Shown here in pieces: positions 9,421 through 16,837 of a DNA stretch of 64,000 nt. A model generated the notes under the pieces. That model did not search any database. It was not told where the DNA came from and worked only from the letters and a program-made list of their open reading frames with translations. Origin of the DNA: Dactylosporangium siamense. Its GTDB lineage: Bacteria; Actinomycetota; Actinomycetes; Mycobacteriales; Micromonosporaceae. A program made the position numbers and the translations under genes. Position 1 is the stretch's first letter, and the number at the start of each line of letters is the position of its first letter. The stretch covers positions 1-64,000 of the forward strand of contig NZ_BONQ01000167.1 of the NCBI RefSeq assembly GCF_016862795.1, read 5' to 3'.

Positions 9421-10354
9421 GGGTCTCCTCAGGACGGTGACGGGCGCGCCGGGCAAGCACCAGCACAGCGGCTCCGGGCAGGGTCGACACGAGCACCAGC
9501 GCCCCGTACACCATCGCGGTCGCGACACCCTGGGTGGCGCTCAGGCCGGCGGCACTGAACGCCCACGCGGCGACGCCTTCGCGCGGCCCGAAGCCGCCCA
9601 CGTTCGCCGGCAGGACCATGGCCAGCAGGGCCAGCAACGTCAGCGGCACCAGCTGGGACAGCGGCGCGGTCGCGCCGGCCGTGCGCGCCGCCACCAGAAA
9701 CGTCGCGAGGTTGCCGGCGAGGACCACGGCGGTGGCCAGGAGGACGCCGACCCACTTGCGCCGGGCGATCAGCCCGTCGCGGATGTCGGTCTTCGCGGTG
9801 CGGAGCGCCCGAAGCGCACGCGACCAACGCGCCGGGCCGCGCTCGGGCACGAACCGGGCCAGCAGCACGGCGACGAGCGCCGCGACCACGGCCAGGGCGA
9901 TCACCGCCGGCAGGTACCGCCGGACCGGCGACGGGAACGCCAGCAGCACCACGGTCGCCAGGAGCACCGAGATGACCGTGCCGGCGGCGCGCTCCCACAC
10001 GACCGCGCGGATGCCGCGGCTCACGTCGCCGGAGTCCTTGCCGTGCCGCATCGCGCGGTGAACGTCACCGAGCACGCCACCCGGCAGCGTCGCGTTCAGG
10101 AAGGTGGCGCGGTAGCAGTGGGCGACCGCGGTGTGCAGCGGCAGCCGCACCCCGAGGCCGCCGGCGACCAGGCTCCAGCGCCAGGCGCACGCCCACGTGG
10201 TCAGCACGCCGATGCCGAGCGCCGCACCGAGCGCCGTCGCGTCGATCAGGCGCAGCCCGGCGACGAACGGGCCGCCGCCCAGCCGCCACAGCAGGGCGGC
10301 GAGGATACCGACCCCGGCGAGCGGGTGTACCCAGGACCGGATCGACCGCGGCAC
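9413..10354 (-). CDS. MprF/AglD-type integral membrane protein (flippase-like)
   Basis: A 313-residue polytopic protein with about seven to eight hydrophobic segments. It is related to the membrane half of lysylphosphatidylglycerol synthase and to AglD-like proteins. The family's conserved loop is seen as FLNATLPGGVLGDVHRA, followed by ERAAGT, and PANVGGFGPREG lies near the C-terminus. Relatives flip lipids or help transfer lipid-linked sugars. The GTG start has a strong GGAGG seven bases upstream. The 61-bp gap before it is the only real gap in an otherwise overlapping operon and might hold an internal promoter. It suggests the product is lipid-linked or exported. Confidence 0.82.
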   Translation of the reverse strand: MPRSIRSWVHPLAGVGILAALLWRLGGGPFVAGLRLIDATALGAALGIGVLTTWACAWRWSLVAGGLGVRLPLHTAVAHCYRATFLNATLPGGVLGDVHRAMRHGKDSGDVSRGIRAVVWERAAGTVISVLLATVVLLAFPSPVRRYLPAVIALAVVAALVAVLLARFVPERGPARWSRALRALRTAKTDIRDGLIARRKWVGVLLATAVVLAGNLATFLVAARTAGATAPLSQLVPLTLLALLAMVLPANVGGFGPREGVAAWAFSAAGLSATQGVATAMVYGALVLVSTLPGAAVLVLARRARHRPEETRV

Positions 10355-10415
10355 CCGACCTCCTTCGCCGCAGGGGCTTCTCGTCTGAGGTATACGTACG
10401 CGGAAGGCCAGGGGT

Positions 10416-11198
10416 TCATTCGCCGCCGGCGAGGAGGTCGTCGTGGTGCACCACGACCCCGAGCCGTCCCGCCGCCGCCTCGGCGAGCCGGCGACGACCG
10501 TACTCCTCCGCCGGCCCGATCAGGCCCGGTTCCTGTTCGCATGCCGCGCCCAGCCACCCGCGGAACCACTCGGCCGTCAGGGCCGCGTGCCCGGATCCGA
10601 GGCGCCAGGGACTGGGCCGGACGAGCACCTCGATGCCGTGCCGGCCGAACGCCTCGATCGTCGCCTCGACCGCGTCCGGCCCGAGCAGCGCCCGGCCGCC
10701 GGCGGTGCGGCGCTGGTGCGCGTTGAACGCCGCCATGATCGCCGCATCGAGGGGGTCCGGCGGGTCCAGCTCCACCCGGCCGGTCACCGAGATCGTGAAC
10801 AGCGTCGGGAACCCGGCGCACGCCGCGGCCACGCGCTCGACCTCGTCGGCGGTGAACATGTCCAGGAGCGCCGACGCGGTGATCAGGTGCGCGCCGTCCA
10901 GATCAGCCCCCGTCAGCCTGGTGATGTCGCTGTGCCGGACCTGTGCCGTCGCGCTCCGGCCGATGGCCGCCAGCTCCAGCAGGTCCGCGTCGCGGTCGTG
11001 GAGCACCCAGTGCTGCGGACCGGGCAGCAGCGGTGCCAGCCAGCGCCCCATGGAGCCGGTGCCGGCGCCGAGGTCGTGGATCACCAGCTCCGGGGTTTCC
11101 ACGAGGCGGGCCCGGAGCCGTTCGACGAGCTCGACCGACCGGGCCGCGGCGTCGGCCGGCTCGCGCAGCGCCAGCCATTCGGGCGTGACGCGGCTCAT
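10416..11198 (-). CDS. class I SAM-dependent methyltransferase
   Basis: A 260-residue Rossmann-fold methyltransferase with motif I VIHDLGAGTGSMGRWL and the post-I acidic turn WVLHDRDADLL. A DITRLTG segment lies where the adenine-contacting residue is expected, and LITASALLDMFT is motif IV-like. The ATG at 11198 overlaps the glycosyltransferase stop by 4 bp (ATGA). It is one of two methyltransferases in the operon; this one lacks FkbM features and probably acts on a different position. The substrate is not recognisable. Confidence 0.82.
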   Translation of the reverse strand: MSRVTPEWLALREPADAAARSVELVERLRARLVETPELVIHDLGAGTGSMGRWLAPLLPGPQHWVLHDRDADLLELAAIGRSATAQVRHSDITRLTGADLDGAHLITASALLDMFTADEVERVAAACAGFPTLFTISVTGRVELDPPDPLDAAIMAAFNAHQRRTAGGRALLGPDAVEATIEAFGRHGIEVLVRPSPWRLGSGHAALTAEWFRGWLGAACEQEPGLIGPAEEYGRRRLAEAAAGRLGVVVHHDDLLAGGE

Positions 11199-12280
11199 GC
11201 GGGTACCCCCAGCAACACCCGGGAAACCCGCGCGGAGGTGTCTTCCCAGCCGGGGAGGGTGGTCCGGCGGGCGGTCGCGGACCGGCGCAGCGCCTGCCGG
11301 AGCCCGGGTTCGCCGAGCCAGCGGCGCAGCCCGTCGGCCAGGCCGTCGGCCTTCTCGCCGGCCTTCTCTTCGGCCTTGTCGTCGGCCTTGTCGTCGGCCT
11401 TGTCGTCGGTACTGACGAGGAGGCCGGGTAGGGAGCCGTCCGGCGCGCGCCCGAGTGCTTCGGGCACCCCGCCGACCGCGGTCGCCAGGACCGGTATCCC
11501 GCGTGCGAGCGCCTCGGTGACCACCATGCCGTAGGTCTCACCGTGCGAGGCGAGCAGGAGCAGGTCGGCGCCGGCGTAGGCGGCCGTGAGCCCGGCGCCG
11601 GTGCGCGGGCCGGCCAGCACGACCCGGTCCTGGATGCCGTCGGCCGCGAGCTGCCGGCGGAGCCGGTCGACGAACGCCGGGTCGCGGTCGAGGGAGCCGA
11701 CGCACACGCAGTGCCAGGGCACGTCGGCGACCTTGGCGAGCCCCTCGGCGAGCCGGTCGTGGCCCTTGTGGGCGGTGACGGCTGCCACGCACAGCAGCGC
11801 GGTGCCGGCCTCGGAGCCGGGCGCGAGCGGCGCCGGATGGACGCCGGGCGGCGCGGCGTGGACCCGGTCACCGGGCAGCGCGTAGGACTCGATGAGGCGC
11901 CGCCGGGTCCAGCTGCTCGTGGTGACGATCGCGCGCGCGGTGAGCAGCGCCTCGCGCTCCCGCTCGTTGTCGAGCGGCAGGTGCACCAGCACAACGAGGC
12001 GGAGGCGTCGCGCGTGCTCGCGCAGCACCCCCGGAACGACCGAGGCGATCAGACCGTCGAGCAGGACCAGGGCGCCGTCCGGCACGGCGGCGAGGACCCT
12101 CGCGAGGCCGGCCCGTGCGGCGGCGCCCGGCTCGGGCCACGTCCCGGGCACCGCGTGCTCCAGCACCGTCCACCCCGCGGCGACCAGGCCGTCGCACACC
12201 TCGCGGTCGTAGGTGTTGCCGCCGCTCGGCGTCGCCGGATCGTCGATGTCGTTGGGCAGCACGACATGCACGGGCTTCAC
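11195..12280 (-). CDS. GT4-family (GT-B fold) glycosyltransferase
   Basis: A 361-residue retaining glycosyltransferase. The N-terminal acceptor domain starts with [18 protein letters not shown], the glycine-rich entry loop. The C-terminal nucleotide-sugar domain has [15 protein letters not shown] and [20 protein letters not shown], the E-x7-E signature. Just after the catalytic domain is a lysine/aspartate-rich repeat ([20 protein letters not shown]) encoded by 12-bp units, unusual for the family. The GTG at 12280 overlaps the pterin-synthase homologue stop by 4 bp (GTGA). It probably adds a sugar to the operon product; the donor is unknown. Confidence 0.88.
   Translation of the reverse strand: MKPVHVVLPNDIDDPATPSGGNTYDREVCDGLVAAGWTVLEHAVPGTWPEPGAAARAGLARVLAAVPDGALVLLDGLIASVVPGVLREHARRLRLVVLVHLPLDNEREREALLTARAIVTTSSWTRRRLIESYALPGDRVHAAPPGVHPAPLAPGSEAGTALLCVAAVTAHKGHDRLAEGLAKVADVPWHCVCVGSLDRDPAFVDRLRRQLAADGIQDRVVLAGPRTGAGLTAAYAGADLLLLASHGETYGMVVTEALARGIPVLATAVGGVPEALGRAPDGSLPGLLVSTDDKADDKADDKAEEKAGEKADGLADGLRRWLGEPGLRQALRRSATARRTTLPGWEDTSARVSRVLLGVPA
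11341..11412. repeat. 12-bp tandem repeat inside the glycosyltransferase gene
   Basis: About six head-to-tail copies of a 12-mer close to GTCGGCCTTGTC. They encode in-frame [12 protein letters not shown] units on the minus strand. Because 12 is a multiple of 3, copy-number change would lengthen or shorten a charged linker without a frameshift. Confidence 0.8.
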
Positions 12281-12675
12281 AGGGAGCGCTCGTAGGCCGC
12301 CGAGGCGATGTGCGACTCGTGCAGGGTGACCTTGACGGCGGACAGTCCGCGGGCGTTGTCGCCGAAGTTGCCCGCCTCGATGCGGTCGGCGAGGCGGTCG
12401 GCGACGAACCGGGCGAGCACCTCGGTCGAGGTGTTCTGCCCGGCGAACCCCGGCTCGTCGTCGAGATTGCGGTAGTTCAGCTCGCCGACGACGGCGGCCA
12501 GCTCGTCCCGGGCGAGCCCGATGTCCACGACCAGGCCGTCCTCGTCGAGATCCGCCCGGCTGAAGGTGGCGTCGACGACGTAGGTCGCACCGTGGAGGCG
12601 CTGCGCGGGTCCGAACACCTCGCCGCGGAAGCTGTGGGCGATCATCATGTGGTCACGAACGGTCACGCTGAACAT
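12277..12675 (-). CDS. 6-pyruvoyl-tetrahydropterin synthase/QueD homologue lacking catalytic residues
   Basis: A 132-residue single T-fold protein beginning [20 protein letters not shown] and RLHGATY align with the first two zinc histidines of PTPS/QueD. The usual HGH is HGA, so the third zinc ligand is missing, and the catalytic cysteine before it is absent ([10 protein letters not shown]). The substrate-anchoring glutamate seems kept (TLHESH). From memory, the Streptomyces coelicolor homologue SCO6650 was crystallised and found to lack zinc and PTPS activity while keeping a pterin-like pocket; this protein shows the same losses. The ATG at 12675 has GGAG at good spacing; an ATG at 12681 overlaps the upstream stop (ATGA) and is the alternative. 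Confidence 0.88.
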   Translation of the reverse strand: MFSVTVRDHMMIAHSFRGEVFGPAQRLHGATYVVDATFSRADLDEDGLVVDIGLARDELAAVVGELNYRNLDDEPGFAGQNTSTEVLARFVADRLADRIEAGNFGDNARGLSAVKVTLHESHIASAAYERSL

Positions 12676-12677
12676 GG

Positions 12678-13619
12678 TCATTCTCCGCTGTAGGTGATGA
12701 GATGGCACAACGCGGGAAGGTCGCCCGCGGCGAACACGTCGGGCAGGTCGTCGAAGCGTGACTCGCCGGCGATCAGCGCGTCGAACGCGGGGTCGCGCAA
12801 CAGCTCCAGGGCAAGCGCCATCCGCTCGACGAAGGTCCGGCGCGGGTGGGCGACGGTGCCGACCTGGCTGCCGCGGATCGTCAACCGGCCGGAGTGGAAC
12901 GCGCCGCCGAGCCCTACGCTGACCGGCCGGTCGCCGTACCAGCTCAGCTCGACCACCGTGCCCTCGGGCGCGAGGAGGTCCAGCGCGCACTGGAGTCCCT
13001 CCGACGTCGCGCTGGCGTGGATCACGAGGTCCCGGCGCCGGTCGGCGGTGTCCGGCGTGGCGAACTCGACGCCGAGCGCGCCGGCCACGGTTTCGCGTTT
13101 CCGGTCCACGTCGACGAGCTGCACGTGCACACCGGGAAACCCGGCGGCCAGCCGCGCGACGCAGCAGCCGACCATGCCGGCACCCACGACCGTCACCCGG
13201 TCACCGACCCGCGGGGTGGCGTCCCACAGGGCGTTCACCGCCGTCTCCACGGTTCCGGCCAGGACGGCACGTGTGGGCGGCACGCCGTCGGGTAGCACGT
13301 GGACGGCGCCGGCCGGCACCACGTAGGCGGTCTGATGCGGGTACAGGCAGAACACCCACCGACCGTCGTCGAGCTGCCCGACGTTGAGGTAGCCATACTT
13401 CACCGGCCCGGGAAAGTCACCTTCCTGGAACGGCGCGCGCATCACGGTGTACTGGCTCGCCGGCACGCGTCCGGAGAACACGAGCGTCTCGGTGCCGCGG
13501 CTGACGCCGGAGAACCTGGTGCGCACGAGCACCTCGTCCGGGCCGGGTGCGGGCAGGGTGACGGGCCGGATCTCGCCCGCGCCCGGCTCGCGGACCCAGA
13601 AGGCACGCGCTGTCGGCAT
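12678..13619 (-). CDS. MDR-family (zinc alcohol dehydrogenase-like) oxidoreductase
   Basis: A 313-residue medium-chain dehydrogenase/reductase. It has an N-terminal GroES-like domain ([20 protein letters not shown]) and a Rossmann domain with [17 protein letters not shown] followed by LVDVDRKR, an acidic residue favouring NAD(H). The catalytic-zinc Cys and the four-Cys structural-zinc loop are not evident, so chemistry may be zinc-independent. The ATG at 13619 is preceded by AAGGGGAG. It is the first gene of the nine-gene operon and its promoter lies in the divergent gap 13620-13694. Confidence 0.85.
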   Translation of the reverse strand: MPTARAFWVREPGAGEIRPVTLPAPGPDEVLVRTRFSGVSRGTETLVFSGRVPASQYTVMRAPFQEGDFPGPVKYGYLNVGQLDDGRWVFCLYPHQTAYVVPAGAVHVLPDGVPPTRAVLAGTVETAVNALWDATPRVGDRVTVVGAGMVGCCVARLAAGFPGVHVQLVDVDRKRETVAGALGVEFATPDTADRRRDLVIHASATSEGLQCALDLLAPEGTVVELSWYGDRPVSVGLGGAFHSGRLTIRGSQVGTVAHPRRTFVERMALALELLRDPAFDALIAGESRFDDLPDVFAAGDLPALCHLITYSGE

Positions 13620-13694
13620 CGACTCCCCTTTGAACCAAATCGCTGCGGTTGACGTATCTCGGATCAAGGTCGCACGTTAATACACGGAGGCACG
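13620..13694. promoter_or_regulatory. divergent promoter region of the RibA/PTPS-like operon
   Basis: This 75-bp gap separates the head of the nine-gene minus operon from the plus-strand CDP-alcohol transferase gene, so both promoters must overlap here unless transcription starts elsewhere. It is AT-richer than its surroundings. TTGACG at 13649-13654 is a possible plus-strand -35, but no -10 at ideal spacing is convincing. Confidence 0.4.
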
Positions 13695-14420
13695 GTGCAT
13701 AAGGTTCAAACCGGTCCGGCAATCGGGTTTCTCGCCCAGGTTGTCCTGCTGGCCGGCCTCGACAGGACGGCCGGCCTCGGCGGCGCCGGCTGGCTGGTCG
13801 GGCTGACCTTCGGCGCCGCGCTGTGCGGCCTGCTCACCTGGGGCATGCACCGCTCGGGTGCGGCGCACCTGGGCCCGGCCGATTGGGTGACGCTCGCCCG
13901 GTCCGTGCTCGTCGGCGGCGTGGCAGCGCTGACCGCGGACTCGTTCGACCTGCCGGTCCCGGTGCGGCTGCTGGTCATCCTGACGATCGTCGCGCTGGTG
14001 CTGGACGGCGTCGACGGTCAGGTCGCCCGGCGGACCGGCACCGTGTCGGCGCTCGGCGCGCGCTTCGACATGGAGGTCGACGCCTCGCTCCTGCTCGTGC
14101 TGAGCCTCTACGCCGCGCACCGGTTCGGCCCGTGGGTGCTCGCGATCGGGCTGATGCGCTACGGGTTCGTCGTCGCGACGTGGTTGCTGCCGTGGATGCA
14201 GGCGACCCTGCCGCCGCGGTACTGGCGGAAGGTCGTCGCCGCGACCCAGGGTGTGGTGCTCGTCGCCGCGAGCGCCGGCATCGTGCCGTTGCCGCTGATG
14301 GTGACCGCGTTGCTGATCGCGTTGGCGCTGCTGGTGGAGTCGTTCGGCCGGGACGTGCTGTGGCTTTGGGCGCGCCGCGCTCCCGGCTGGGCGATCCGAT
14401 CGGTGCTCGAATCGAAATAG
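13695..14420 (+). CDS. CDP-alcohol phosphatidyltransferase family protein
   Basis: A 241-residue membrane enzyme with about six hydrophobic segments. It has a complete CDP-alcohol phosphotransferase motif: D-G-V-D-G-x2-A-R, eight residues, then G-x3-D-x3-D (residues ~107-132). Enzymes of this class move a phospho-alcohol group from a CDP-alcohol onto a second alcohol at the membrane. The GTG at 13695 has GGAGG four bases upstream. Divergent transcription from the nine-gene operon, and the membrane proteins in that operon, suggest it makes or attaches the lipid/phosphate part of the same product. Confidence 0.85.
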   Translation: MHKVQTGPAIGFLAQVVLLAGLDRTAGLGGAGWLVGLTFGAALCGLLTWGMHRSGAAHLGPADWVTLARSVLVGGVAALTADSFDLPVPVRLLVILTIVALVLDGVDGQVARRTGTVSALGARFDMEVDASLLLVLSLYAAHRFGPWVLAIGLMRYGFVVATWLLPWMQATLPPRYWRKVVAATQGVVLVAASAGIVPLPLMVTALLIALALLVESFGRDVLWLWARRAPGWAIRSVLESK

Positions 14421-14424
14421 GAAT

Positions 14425-14516
14425 GGTTCAGGCAGATCATTGGGATCGGTTCAGGCAAAACAATGCGCATGGTTCAGGCAGAACCATCGGCATGGTTTAG
14501 ACAAATCAAATTGACA
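14425..14516 (+). repeat. four-copy 23-bp iteron array (operator candidate)
   Basis: GGTTCAGGCA occurs at 14425, 14448 and 14471, and a degenerate GGTTTAGACA at 14494, at exact 23-bp spacing. The third unit also holds a perfect inverted repeat, ATGGTTC/GAACCAT with a 5-bp spacer. The fourth unit runs directly into the -35 hexamer of the next gene. Exact phasing of about two helical turns is typical of a cooperative regulator-binding array. Confidence 0.85.
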
Positions 14517-14539
14517 GTTCCCTTTGTGGAATTGATCAT
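14511..14539 (+). promoter_or_regulatory. promoter for a leaderless mRNA
   Basis: TTGACA (14511-14516), a 17-bp spacer and GATCAT (14534-14539, four of six matches to TATAAT). The start point should fall at or within a base or two of the ATG at 14545, and no ribosome-binding site precedes that ATG. Leaderless transcripts are common in actinobacteria. Confidence 0.65.
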
Positions 14540-14544
14540 GAACA

Positions 14545-15717
14545 ATGGCTCGTATGAATTCCCCATTACGGTTGCGAACCGCCGTTTTCGCTGCCCTCCT
14601 CGCCTTTGCCGTCGCGCTGCCCGCCGCGCCGGCCGCCGCCGACGAGGGCGGGGGCACCTCGACAGCCACCGCGACGAAACAGGACGATAAGCGCGCCCAG
14701 CCCGGCGCCGGGGTGGCGCCGCAGACCGTCGCGCCGCCGAAACCCACCGTGTCGCCGAAACCCGCCGCGCCGAAGGTGGGCGTGCCCCGGCAGCGGTCCG
14801 CGCTGGCCGCCTGGCAGGTGACCCTCAACGTGCCGGGCGCGCACGACAACGGCGAGGGCACCCAGGTCTCCTGGCTGTGGATCACACAGAGCTTCCACAT
14901 CACCGCGACGGCGAACCAGGACGTCGGCCCGACGCCGTACTACATCCGGATCTACCGCGACAACGTGCAGATCGCGATCTGCGGCACCGGCACCACCTGC
15001 TCGGTCGACGTGGGCAGCTCGGTGATCGCCTCGTCCTGGATCAGCGCGGACATCAGCACCGCCGCGGGCAGCCGGATCGTCGCGTCGAACCCGCCGTTCG
15101 TGCTGGTCGACTGGCACTTCACCACCGTCAGCCTGAACGTCGCCCAGACGACGGTCAACATCGGCAGCGCGGCGACGCTGACCGCGTGGACGGCCTTTGA
15201 CGTCGGCCCGTCGCCGTTCTGGACGCAGATCTTCGACCTGACCACCGGCACCCGGGTGGCGATCTGCGGCAGCGGCGTCAGCTGTCCGGTGAACATCACG
15301 CAGGCCAGCGCCACGACGCACCGGTACCAGGCGTACGTGGGCTACAACAGCGCCACGCTCCCGCTGTCCGGCCCGCAGAACAGCAGCCTGGTCAACTGGG
15401 TCACCTGGTCCAACAGCGGGTTCCGGATCAGCCTGACGGCGCCGGTGTACACCGAGACGACCGAGACGGTCACCGCGACGGCGTCGTCGAGCGTGACGCC
15501 GACCCCGTGGTACATCGAGATCTTCGACGCCGACACCGGCACCCGGATCGCGTTCTGCGGCAACGGGTCGGTCTGCTCGCTGACCGGCTACCGGCCGCCG
15601 GTGCCGAACGTTCGCACGCGCCTGGTCGCGTTCGTCTCCAGCTTCAGCACGGCCTTCCCGCCGCCCGGCATCCAGGCCTCCTCCAACATCGTGGAGACCA
15701 TGTACTACGTCCCGTGA
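14545..15717 (+). CDS. secreted protein with three ~100-residue beta-rich repeats
   Basis: A 390-residue secreted protein of no family I recognise. A signal peptide (residues 1-32, ending PAAPAAA) is followed by a disordered Pro/Lys/Ala segment to ~85. Three related modules follow. Each has a TPTP/GPSP-type turn, an aromatic-x-I-x-I strand and a closing A-x-C-G-x-G-x2-C, seen in AICGTGTTC, AICGSGVSC and AFCGNGSVC. The paired cysteines probably form one disulfide per module. The modules look like Ig-like or lectin-like beta-sandwiches. Expression is probably leaderless and controlled by the iteron array. No catalytic motif is visible. Confidence 0.8.
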   Translation: MARMNSPLRLRTAVFAALLAFAVALPAAPAAADEGGGTSTATATKQDDKRAQPGAGVAPQTVAPPKPTVSPKPAAPKVGVPRQRSALAAWQVTLNVPGAHDNGEGTQVSWLWITQSFHITATANQDVGPTPYYIRIYRDNVQIAICGTGTTCSVDVGSSVIASSWISADISTAAGSRIVASNPPFVLVDWHFTTVSLNVAQTTVNIGSAATLTAWTAFDVGPSPFWTQIFDLTTGTRVAICGSGVSCPVNITQASATTHRYQAYVGYNSATLPLSGPQNSSLVNWVTWSNSGFRISLTAPVYTETTETVTATASSSVTPTPWYIEIFDADTGTRIAFCGNGSVCSLTGYRPPVPNVRTRLVAFVSSFSTAFPPPGIQASSNIVETMYYVP

Positions 15718-15772
15718 CAGCGGGGTGGACGGCAGGGTGGACAGCCGTGCGGGGCGGCGGCACGATCGACGG

Positions 15773-16669
15773 ATGGTCGAGCCGGACGTCTCGCAGGCGC
15801 TGCGGACCGGCCCGTTCGCCGTGGCGCTGGACGTGGCGGTCGAGGCGAGCGGGCTGACCCTGGAGCGGCTCGCCGCGCTGCTCGGCGAGCGAGGAGTGCG
15901 GCTGTCCCGGGCCACCTTGTCCTACTGGCGGTCCGGGCGGTCGCGACCCGAGCGCGCCGGGTCGCTCGCCGCGCTGCCGGTGCTCGAGGACATCCTCGCG
16001 GTGCCGGCCGGGTCGCTGACGGCGCTGCTGCGGGCCCGGGACAGCGAGCCCCGCTGGGCGCACCGGCCGCGCGGCTCGGTGTCGCGCCGGCGGCTGTGGC
16101 CGGGGCGGCCGGCGCTGCTGGTGGACATCGACGCGCCGCCGGACGGGCAGCTGGAGTTCCTGGCGATCGACGACCTGTTCGTGGTGGAGAGCGGGGCGAC
16201 CCGGCTGCTGCGGGTGCGGCTCGTGGTGCGGGCCCTGCGCGACGGGGTCACCCGGGCCGTCGTGTTCTACGAGGCGGACCACGACGGGCCGCCGCCGCAG
16301 TGGACCGGGTTCTCGCACTGCCGGCCCGGCCGGGTCCGCACCGAGGGGCGGGTCAGCGTGGCCGAGCTGATCCTCGGGCACCGGCTGAACGTCGGCGAGC
16401 ACACCGTGCTGCAGTACGAGCTGCGGTTCGCGGTCGGTCCCGAGGCCACCGACTGCTACTACCGCACGTTCACCCGGCCGTGCCGGCTCTGGGCCTGCCA
16501 GGTGGTGTTCGCGGGGCAGCTGCCGGCGCGGGTGTTCGGCTACCGGCAGCGCCGCCTCGGCGACGAACCGGTCGACGTGACGGAGCTCTGGACCGGCGAC
16601 GACCGCACCGCGGTGACGGTGGTCGAGGACGTCCGGCCCGGCGTCGTCGGCATGTCCTGGCGTACATAG
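15773..16669 (+). CDS. XRE-type helix-turn-helix regulator with C-terminal sensor-like domain
   Basis: A 298-residue protein starting MVEPDVSQAL. Residues ~20-70 form a lambda-repressor-like HTH (LTLERLAALLGERG, then LSRATLSYWRSGRSRPER). The remaining ~200 residues are beta-rich with a conserved-looking EADHDGPPPQW and a run of cysteines/aromatics (CYYRTFTRPCRLWAC), suggesting a ligand or metal sensor. I do not recognise that domain. No clear ribosome-binding site precedes the ATG. It lies between the secreted repeat protein and the protease, each with a distinctive upstream DNA site, so it may regulate either; that is inference. Confidence 0.7.
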   Translation: MVEPDVSQALRTGPFAVALDVAVEASGLTLERLAALLGERGVRLSRATLSYWRSGRSRPERAGSLAALPVLEDILAVPAGSLTALLRARDSEPRWAHRPRGSVSRRRLWPGRPALLVDIDAPPDGQLEFLAIDDLFVVESGATRLLRVRLVVRALRDGVTRAVVFYEADHDGPPPQWTGFSHCRPGRVRTEGRVSVAELILGHRLNVGEHTVLQYELRFAVGPEATDCYYRTFTRPCRLWACQVVFAGQLPARVFGYRQRRLGDEPVDVTELWTGDDRTAVTVVEDVRPGVVGMSWRT

Positions 16670-16681
16670 CGGCGCACGTGA

Positions 16682-16697
16682 CTGTTACGCGTAACAG
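16682..16697. promoter_or_regulatory. perfect 16-bp palindrome, operator candidate
   Basis: CTGTTACGCGTAACAG reads identically on both strands. It lies 12 bp after the regulator stop and ~140 bp before the protease start. The size and symmetry fit a dimeric repressor or activator site. Confidence 0.6.
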
Positions 16698-16837
16698 CTC
16701 CGATGCGGCGCTGAGCTGCGGTTTCGCGCCGCGGTAAGCGCCGTAACTTACCCGCGCCAAAGACCTTATGCATCGATGTACGCCGTTCTTAGGGTGTCGG
16801 CACCATCCGACCACCCCCGAAGGACGTGACGAACACC

